This document shows positions 58,166-64,000 of a stretch of DNA of 64,000 nt, piece by piece. Where the stretch lies: NCBI RefSeq assembly GCF_018555455.1, contig NZ_JAFEJU010000004.1, positions 186,001 to 250,000 of the forward strand, given 5' to 3'. The notes beneath the pieces were generated by a model that was not told the origin of the DNA, ran no database searches, and worked only from the letters and a program-made list of their open reading frames with translations. The stretch is from Bifidobacterium colobi. Lineage in GTDB: Bacteria > Actinomycetota > Actinomycetes > Actinomycetales > Bifidobacteriaceae. The first letter of the stretch is position 1, and every line of letters begins with the position of its first letter. Made by a program: the position numbers and the translations under genes.

Positions 58166-59281
58166 ATGACGAGAACGGAAGCGCGACGATTCTCCAAACG
58201 CCGCAGAATCATTACCACAGTCATAGTGCTTATCGCCGTGATAGGTCTCGCCGCAACCTGTGTGATCACACGTCCGTGGACACTTATTGGCCATATGACC
58301 ACGGCAGGCCAATCATCCACACAACAAATCGACGTGACCACGTTGCGTGCACAACCAGTCACTAAAGGCGTGCTCAACGCGGAAACCCGGCTTGGTGCGA
58401 CCCTTCAATATGACGATGCCTCCGATTTCGCCGTCGCTACCGGCATCATCACCCAGTTGCCTGTTGCCGGAAAACAGATCAACACCGGCGAACAGGTGTA
58501 TGAGATGGATGGTGTGCCGGTACCGCTATTCCATGGCGAGCGCCCCTTCTGGCGCACCATCGAAGTGGGTATCGCAGACGGTCCGGATGTGACTCAATTG
58601 GAGCAGAATCTCAAGGAACTCGGCTTCTATACCGGCGAAGTCGGGCCGCATGTCAATTGGCTGACCCGAGAAGCCATCAAACAATGGCAACGATCTCTCG
58701 GACTCACCGGGGACGCGGTCAACGGGGTGTTTACTCCCGGTTCCGTGGCCTTGGCATCTTCGGCTCCGGTCCGCATCAAAACCGTGAACGCCAAACTCGG
58801 GGACACCAATGTGAGCCCGGCAAGCTACACGGGTGTGACCTTGCACGCGCAATCCACCATCACTGCCACACAAGCCGCCACGTTCAAAGCAGGCGATAAG
58901 GCGCAAGTGATTCTGCCGGATAACACCACTGTCGACACCATGCTGACTGCCGTCGACCAAGGCGGCCAATCCACTGGCAAGGACGGGCAGGTCACTTCGC
59001 CTTCCGTACGCATCGATTTTCCCGACCAGACGCAGGTGGCGCAATTCGGACCTGCGACCATCCAAGTCATCGTGCCGAACGCGAATGCCTCCAATGAGGA
59101 GACGCTCATCGTACCGGTCACCGCACTGATCGCCGGTGCCGGCAACTCGTACGCGGTCGAAGTGATCCGTGGCGATGCGATCAAACGTATCAGTGTTGAG
59201 ATCGGATTGGTGGCGGGAGCCCAAGCGCAGATCGTCAAAGCGAACGGCTTGCGGGAAGGCGACAAGGTGGTGGTCTCATGA
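58166..59281 (+). CDS. Pump adaptor with peptidoglycan-binding domain
   Basis: The 371-residue protein has an N-terminal transmembrane anchor (about 14-36, ITTVIVLIAVIGLAATCVI), then an extracytoplasmic part with a PG_binding_1 domain (about 140-180, QLEQNLKELGFYTGEVG ... AIKQWQRSLGL) and a membrane-fusion-like beta domain (ALIAGAGNSYAVEVIRG). This is the 'HlyD-like/peptidoglycan-binding' adaptor found with MacB-like pumps in Gram-positives. I start it at ATG 58166 after TTGGAG; an upstream codon at 58121 lies in the duplicated sequence. Its stop overlaps the ATPase start (ATGA). Confidence 0.87.
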   Translation: MTRTEARRFSKRRRIITTVIVLIAVIGLAATCVITRPWTLIGHMTTAGQSSTQQIDVTTLRAQPVTKGVLNAETRLGATLQYDDASDFAVATGIITQLPVAGKQINTGEQVYEMDGVPVPLFHGERPFWRTIEVGIADGPDVTQLEQNLKELGFYTGEVGPHVNWLTREAIKQWQRSLGLTGDAVNGVFTPGSVALASSAPVRIKTVNAKLGDTNVSPASYTGVTLHAQSTITATQAATFKAGDKAQVILPDNTTVDTMLTAVDQGGQSTGKDGQVTSPSVRIDFPDQTQVAQFGPATIQVIVPNANASNEETLIVPVTALIAGAGNSYAVEVIRGDAIKRISVEIGLVAGAQAQIVKANGLREGDKVVVS

Positions 59282-59976
59282 CTGCATTGCTGAGTCTGGA
59301 CCATGTCACCAAAGCGTTCACCGGCAAGGACGGCAATCCGCTGGAGATTCTGCACAGCACGTCGTTGACCATTGACCACGGCGAGCGCATCGCCATCGTG
59401 GGCCCATCCGGTTCCGGCAAATCCACACTGCTTTCCCTGCTTGGCACCTTGGATATGCCGACCTCCGGCACACTGTCCTACGACGGCGAGAACGTGGCGG
59501 ACATGGGGGAGAAGCACCGAAGCGTGCTCAGGGCAGCTCGCATCGGATTCGTCTTCCAACAATTCCATCTCATCACCACCGTTTCGGCATTGGAGAATGT
59601 GATGACCGGACTGCAATACACTGCATTGCCCCGTGCGGCCCGGCGAGAACAAGCCATAGAGGCACTCGAACAGGTGGGACTCGGCGAGCGCCTATTCCAT
59701 AAGCCCTCCCAACTGTCGGGCGGCGAACAGCAACGCGTGGCCATCGCCCGCGCTCTGGCCAAGAAACCCGACATCATTTTCGCAGACGAGCCCACCGGCG
59801 CGCTCGACACCGACACCGGACAAGCCATCATCGAACTGCTCATGGGAGCCGCCGATCAAGGCGCAAGCCTGGTAGTCGTTACCCATGATCCCAATATCGC
59901 CGCACGATTCCCACGCCGCCTGCACATCCAGGATGGCGTGGTCACGGAACTTGGAGAAGGAGGCTACCATGCGTAA
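59278..59976 (+). CDS. MacB-type ABC ATPase
   Basis: The 232-residue ATPase has Walker [10 protein letters not shown] near 42, signature [15 protein letters not shown], Walker [13 protein letters not shown] and the H-loop VVVTHDPN. The sequence is of the LolD/MacB branch (EGDKVVVS neighbours, [16 protein letters not shown]), which works with FtsX-type permeases in mechanotransmission or efflux rather than import. It overlaps the adaptor gene by four bases and runs into the permease gene. Confidence 0.93.
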   Translation: MTALLSLDHVTKAFTGKDGNPLEILHSTSLTIDHGERIAIVGPSGSGKSTLLSLLGTLDMPTSGTLSYDGENVADMGEKHRSVLRAARIGFVFQQFHLITTVSALENVMTGLQYTALPRAARREQAIEALEQVGLGERLFHKPSQLSGGEQQRVAIARALAKKPDIIFADEPTGALDTDTGQAIIELLMGAADQGASLVVVTHDPNIAARFPRRLHIQDGVVTELGEGGYHA

Positions 59977-61168
59977 ACCGCTTACCACGCGTCTGGCCGA
60001 CCTTCTGCACACGGCATGGATCGGCGCCACGGGACGCATCTCACGTACCATTCTCGCCTCACTCGGCATCGCCTTGGGCGTGGGCGCCTATGTGGCGCTT
60101 TCCGGCATCGCCGCATCCAATCAGGCCGCACTGCTTGCCCAACTCGATGCGCTTGGCGCGAACCTGCAGGTCGTGGCCCCTGGTCAGGATGCCTCAGGCC
60201 AACCCGTACCATTGCCGGAATACGCGCCCCAAACCATCGGCCGTCAACCGGACGTCGAACAGGTCGGCGTATTCCTCACCCCGCCCAAGGATGCTCAGGT
60301 CTTCAAAAACGAGCTTGTGCCGAAAACCAACGGCAATGCACTGGCCGTATCCGTAATGCAACCGGGCGCACTGAAAGCCGTTGACGCCACGTTCGCCCAA
60401 GGGCATGGCATCGACGCGCGCAACGAGAACCTTCCGGTCGCGGTCCTCGGCTCCGAAGCAGCCTATCGACTCGGCGTCAACCAGCCGGGCGACCGCATCC
60501 TCATCGACAACGAATGGTACGGCGTCATCGGCATTCTTGAACCTGCCCCGCAGGCACAATCCATCAACTCATCCGTCATCATCGGTGCTAAATGGGCGAT
60601 TAGCCATTATCCCGATCAGAAAGAATCGATAACGCAGATCAGTCAGATCTATGTGCGCACCAAACCGGGGAACGCCGAAACGCTGCGCCGCATCATCGCG
60701 CATGCGGCGAACCTTTCCGGCGGCAACGTATCCGTCGCGGCTTCGGCGAATCTCTCCCAAGCCCGTAACGCCACCAACGATTCCCTGACCACCTTGGGAC
60801 TCATGATCGGTGTCATTGCGCTCGCCGTAGGCGGCATGAGCATCGCGAACATGATGATCGTCACCGTGATGGAGCGACGCGGTGAAATCGGACTGCGGCG
60901 CGCGCTCGGTGCCACGCCCGGCAATATTCGCATGCAATTCGTTGCCGAAGCGGCCCTGTTGTCGGCCATTGGCGGATTGGCAGGCGTCTTGATCGGCGCG
61001 GCGACCGCCGTGGGCGTTGCCGCGCATGCCAGTCAGCCATTGACTTTGGATTGGGCCGGATTGCCGGCAGCGTGGGGCGCTGCAGTGCTGGTCGGCGTCA
61101 TCGCCGGTCTTTATCCTGCTTCACGTGCCGCTCGTCTGACGCCCACGGAGGCGTTGCGCGGCGAGTGA
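59969..61168 (+). CDS. MacB/FtsX-type ABC permease
   Basis: The 399-residue permease has an N-terminal transmembrane helix (about 22-44, RTILASLGIALGVGAYVALS), a large extracytoplasmic MacB-like domain (about 50-270) and three C-terminal helices (TLGLMIGVIALAVGGMSIAN, LLSAIGGLAGVLIGAATAVG, GAAVLVGVIAGLYPASRAA) with the conserved MERRGEIGLRRALGATP coupling segment. It completes a tripartite efflux-like system with the adaptor and ATPase. The ATG at 59969 follows GGAGAAGGAGG and overlaps the ATPase gene by 8 bp. The cargo is unknown; antimicrobial peptides or cell-wall-derived molecules are plausible. Confidence 0.92.
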   Translation: MRKPLTTRLADLLHTAWIGATGRISRTILASLGIALGVGAYVALSGIAASNQAALLAQLDALGANLQVVAPGQDASGQPVPLPEYAPQTIGRQPDVEQVGVFLTPPKDAQVFKNELVPKTNGNALAVSVMQPGALKAVDATFAQGHGIDARNENLPVAVLGSEAAYRLGVNQPGDRILIDNEWYGVIGILEPAPQAQSINSSVIIGAKWAISHYPDQKESITQISQIYVRTKPGNAETLRRIIAHAANLSGGNVSVAASANLSQARNATNDSLTTLGLMIGVIALAVGGMSIANMMIVTVMERRGEIGLRRALGATPGNIRMQFVAEAALLSAIGGLAGVLIGAATAVGVAAHASQPLTLDWAGLPAAWGAAVLVGVIAGLYPASRAARLTPTEALRGE

Positions 61169-61226
61169 CGCTCCCGTGCATGTGCTAGCGTCGATACGTC
61201 ATTCTGGCACGACGCAAAGGAGACGC

Positions 61227-62765
61227 ATGGGCGATATCAGACGGGAAATGGAACGTCTGCGGCCGATTTACGAAACCGGTGTGCTCCGTCTGCTTTTGCG
61301 TCAGCATGCCATGTTGTATGTGGCATTGCTGCGTGCCGCCTTCGACCCGTTGACCGGCGAGCTGCCGCGCGAAACCGTGGAGGAACGCTTCGCGCATAGC
61401 CTGGAACTGCTGGCCTCCAGTGGCGAATATACGTTGAAAGACCAGTCCTATGCTGATGCGGCCCATCGTATTCTCGCCGACCTGACCCGCGAAGGCGAAG
61501 GTGATTACGCATGGCTGGCCAACTCGCACGATGCCGCATCACACCGATTCCTCTACAGGCTCACCGCTCGCGCACATCGCGCCATCGAAGCGTTAAGCCG
61601 TCTGGAAGACGAATCCCGCGCATTGTCCGGCGCACAGGCGAACAGCATCATCATGGAAATCGAGCATGCACGCATGCAGCTGACCGCCGACCCCGGCGAG
61701 CGAGTCCGATTGCTCAACAGTGAGATCAAGGAACGCAAACACGAAATCAAACGCATCCAACAGGGGCAGCAGCATGCCACATTGAGCCAGGCCCAGGTGG
61801 AGGATGTGATCGCAGTAATCCATAACACCCTTCGCGGTGTACCCATCGACCTGCGTGAACTCGTGCTCACCGAACGTGACAACGGCGATGCGTTGCGCCG
61901 CCGCATGCAGGCCGGCGATATGAGCGTGGACGAAACCTTGAACCGGTATCACGAGGAATATCGTCGATCGTTCAGCGAATCCGATTCCGGCCGCCGTTTC
62001 GAAGACGCGTTCCAAGTGATCATCACCGACGAAGGCCGCCAACAGATCGACTCCGCATTGCGCGACATCGCGAAAACCCCATATCTGGCAGGGGAGTCCG
62101 CAGCACTATTGGGACAGATTCGAGACGAACTTTCCCGCATCTACGATGGCATCGAAGCGGTACGTCATCAGATGCGCGTCTCCGATGAGGCGATCAGCCG
62201 CTTAGTGCGCCAGCAGACCGATACGCGCTACCGTACGATGATGAGTCGCTTGAACCGGCTCTACGTGAACTTGAACGCGGACGCGAAAGCCCACGTCGGC
62301 GACGCTTCACGACCATATGCAACCGATACATCGAGCGCTCTGTTCGCCCCATTGCCGATGCGCCCGGCACGTTCGATGACCTATACCGAAACTCCGGGAT
62401 TGGAATCCTCGGTGACAGCCGACCGCGAGGCTCCACAGGTCAATCTCAAGGACATGGTCGAAGGTGGAGGCCCACGTCTGCGACACATGGTGGAGCTGAT
62501 TCGCCACAATCCCGCCATCGAACACGGCACAGTGAACGTGGCAGCCAGTTTCAACCGTCTGCCCGAACGGGAACGTCGCGAAAGCGAAATCGTAGGCTTC
62601 TTGGGTAGTCTGCCATCGGCATCAGTGGCAGACGAAGCCTCGGATACCAGTGCAGCTAATACGGTGTGGCATTGCATCGCCTTGGATGGAACGCCCAGAG
62701 ACTGGATCACCAGCCCGGTATGGGCGTCGTTGGAAGAACTTGACAGCATCGTGGAGGAAGGATGA
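61227..62765 (+). CDS. jetA: Wadjet defence protein JetA (DUF3375)
   Basis: The 512-residue protein matches the DUF3375 JetA of Wadjet systems: long helical segments ([31 protein letters not shown] at the start) and no catalytic site, acting as the kleisin-like or bridging partner of the SMC-type JetC. The ATG at 61227 follows AAAGGAGACGC; the longer frame to 61176 lacks a site. Order jetA-jetB-jetC with overlapping ends is the typical type I arrangement. Wadjet blocks plasmid transformation by recognising and cutting closed circular DNA; the nuclease JetD should lie beyond the right edge. Confidence 0.88.
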   Translation: MGDIRREMERLRPIYETGVLRLLLRQHAMLYVALLRAAFDPLTGELPRETVEERFAHSLELLASSGEYTLKDQSYADAAHRILADLTREGEGDYAWLANSHDAASHRFLYRLTARAHRAIEALSRLEDESRALSGAQANSIIMEIEHARMQLTADPGERVRLLNSEIKERKHEIKRIQQGQQHATLSQAQVEDVIAVIHNTLRGVPIDLRELVLTERDNGDALRRRMQAGDMSVDETLNRYHEEYRRSFSESDSGRRFEDAFQVIITDEGRQQIDSALRDIAKTPYLAGESAALLGQIRDELSRIYDGIEAVRHQMRVSDEAISRLVRQQTDTRYRTMMSRLNRLYVNLNADAKAHVGDASRPYATDTSSALFAPLPMRPARSMTYTETPGLESSVTADREAPQVNLKDMVEGGGPRLRHMVELIRHNPAIEHGTVNVAASFNRLPERERRESEIVGFLGSLPSASVADEASDTSAANTVWHCIALDGTPRDWITSPVWASLEELDSIVEEG

Positions 62766-62767
62766 AC

Positions 62768-63580
62768 ATGAGCGAACCAGTCGCCAACCCATACGCCCTG
62801 TTTGAAGACGACCACGGCGATATGACCGCGGATGCGCGCATGGCCGCCATCGCCTTGAAACGCGAACGCTATATTTCCGGCCAGCTCTACGATCTGGTCA
62901 ACGACAATCGCGAGGCGGTGGAACGCTCACTCAACAACGATCTGCTCGCCCTCGTAATCAACGAACGCTACCGCATCATGTACGCCACTCCGGTGGCCAA
63001 CGACAACGTGGCATTGCGAGCGCTCAAAACCCGCGCCAGTCTGAAACGCGAGGAGGCTGCCTTGCTTGCCTTCCTGCGCATTCGCGTGCTCGAATACGAG
63101 AACACCAGAACCAATCAATCCGAATGGCTGGTGAGCTTCGAGGAGATTCGCGCTGCGCTCGCATCCGGTGCCGGCTATCTGGCCTCGCGCAACGATGAGG
63201 AAGGCGTATTAAAGCAGGTGAGCGCCATCGTCTCCGCCATGATCACCTACGGGTACCTGAATCGATTGGATGATGAGGCCATGTATCTCATCACCCCACT
63301 GGTGCCCGTGGTGCTTGACCGTGAACTGGCCGACACCTGGCTGGACACCGCGGCCAAAAACCTGGACGATGCCCACGACGTGCGCGGGCCAGAAACCGCG
63401 AAAACCGAACAGGAAAACCTGGACTCTGATTCGGAGGAATCAACTGAGGATATTCCGGATGAAAGCCTTTTTACCGAACCATTGTTCAGCGCCTCGGATG
63501 GCGACACGCAAGCGGCGAACGGTGATGGTGAAGATGATGGTGCAACCGATACGAACGACACTGTGAAGGAAGGGGAGTGA
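62768..63580 (+). CDS. jetB: Wadjet defence protein JetB (DUF4194)
   Basis: The 270-residue protein matches DUF4194 (JetB, KITE-like winged-helix subunit): [23 protein letters not shown] beginning, [19 protein letters not shown] and [17 protein letters not shown], with a C-terminal acidic tail rich in Asp/Glu/Asn ([24 protein letters not shown]). I use the ATG at 62768, 6 nt after GGAGGAAGG; an ATG at 62762 overlaps the jetA stop and is an alternative. It is cotranscribed with jetA and jetC. Confidence 0.87.
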   Translation: MSEPVANPYALFEDDHGDMTADARMAAIALKRERYISGQLYDLVNDNREAVERSLNNDLLALVINERYRIMYATPVANDNVALRALKTRASLKREEAALLAFLRIRVLEYENTRTNQSEWLVSFEEIRAALASGAGYLASRNDEEGVLKQVSAIVSAMITYGYLNRLDDEAMYLITPLVPVVLDRELADTWLDTAAKNLDDAHDVRGPETAKTEQENLDSDSEESTEDIPDESLFTEPLFSASDGDTQAANGDGEDDGATDTNDTVKEGE

Positions 63581-63581
63581 G

Positions 63582-64000
63582 ATGGCAGCTGAACTGCAGA
63601 TGATCGCCGACCGTTGGATGATGGTCAGCCGCAGGCTCGTCAACTGGGGCTCCTACGAGGGTTATCACGAGTTCCGCCCCTCCACGGATTCCACCCTCCC
63701 GGTGACCTTGCTCGCCGGCGCCAGTGAATCCGGCAAATCCACATTGGTGGATGCGCAGATCTCCCTGCTTTACCCGACAGGCACGCCGTTCAACAAAGCA
63801 TCCAATTCCGGGCGTTCGGAACGCAGCGACTACACATATCTGCGGGGCATGATCGGCGTGGGCAGCAGCGAGCATGGCGACGAACCCATCTACCTGCGTG
63901 GCAAAGACAAAGTGACCGGAGCGCCGCAGGCGGTATGGGGCGCCATCGTGGACACCTATCGGAACCAGACCTCCGGGCAAATCCTGTCCTGCGCCAAATT
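63582..64000 (+). CDS. jetC: Wadjet SMC-like ATPase JetC, 5' part
   Basis: Only about 139 codons are inside the window. The start is ATG 63582 after AAGGAAGGGGAG, 2 bp from the jetB stop. The N-terminus has the JetC/MukB-like ATPase beginning RLVNWGSYEGYHEF and the Walker A GASESGKST (46-54). The long coiled coils and the C-terminal ATPase lobe are outside. The product is the motor of the Wadjet complex, extruding DNA loops to test for circular plasmids. It confirms the defence operon, which continues to the right. Confidence 0.9.
   Translation, partial: MAAELQMIADRWMMVSRRLVNWGSYEGYHEFRPSTDSTLPVTLLAGASESGKSTLVDAQISLLYPTGTPFNKASNSGRSERSDYTYLRGMIGVGSSEHGDEPIYLRGKDKVTGAPQAVWGAIVDTYRNQTSGQILSCAK

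Overview
The window looks like a chromosomal segment from a Bifidobacterium, probably of the longum/breve group. The basis is the moderately high GC coding style, a family GH129 alpha-N-acetylgalactosaminidase (a mucin O-glycan enzyme typical of bifidobacteria), a GT4-type actinobacterial glycogen synthase, a long actinobacterial GlnE, and short dispersed repeats of the kind common in these genomes. The species call is inference. I found no rRNA, tRNA, CRISPR array, transposase or replication origin.

Layout: 1-3526 holds the end of an oligopeptide-type solute-binding protein, the GH129 enzyme and a small membrane protein. 3527-6596 is a hairpin-rich gap followed by two reverse-strand membrane-anchored proteins (a zinc-ribbon protein and an HExxH protein). 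6888-11569 has glycogen synthase, an orphan ABC ATPase, an AT-richer DUF234-type ATPase and a HAD phosphatase. 11677-15219 is an unrecognised three-gene cassette (membrane-active protein, TerB-like protein, glycine-zipper protein), followed by a nitrilase-family amidase. 16148-22583 includes a SWIM-finger protein, an SDR, an aldo/keto reductase, a TPP-riboswitch-controlled tenA and a carboxylesterase. 22684-25294 is a divergent pair: a MazG-like pyrophosphohydrolase and a GIY-YIG/DUF2075 helicase.

25388-40390 is core metabolism: trmI, a SixA-like phosphatase, metE-metF, glnE and a compact pyrimidine operon pyrB-pyrI-pyrC-pyrF-pyrK-pyrD-pyrE ending in a clear terminator. 40491-50847 holds a DUF2974 hydrolase, two tandem paralogous membrane proteins, a LysR regulator, an XRE regulator, a HAD phosphatase, the NAD(P)HX repair enzyme nnr, an ABC-F ATPase, an SDR and a ZinT-like protein. 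50867-53741 is an ECF transporter (S, T and double-ATPase genes with overlapping ends).

53815-61168 is an envelope-stress-like locus: a two-component system divergent from two paralogous lipoproteins and a MacAB-like efflux set (peptidoglycan-binding/adaptor protein, ATPase, FtsX-type permease). Two tandem-half-site motifs sit upstream of the two lipoprotein genes and are the best candidate binding sites for the response regulator. The window ends inside a Wadjet (JetABCD) plasmid-defence operon, with jetA, jetB and the first part of jetC visible.

Cross-cutting features are (1) eight genes whose ATG lies 6-8 nt behind a -10 hexamer, predicting leaderless mRNAs; (2) a family of hairpins built on a GTAYGCG core, mostly between convergent genes; (3) a concentric ~200-bp imperfect palindrome at 21675-21879; and (4) several short tandem repeats.
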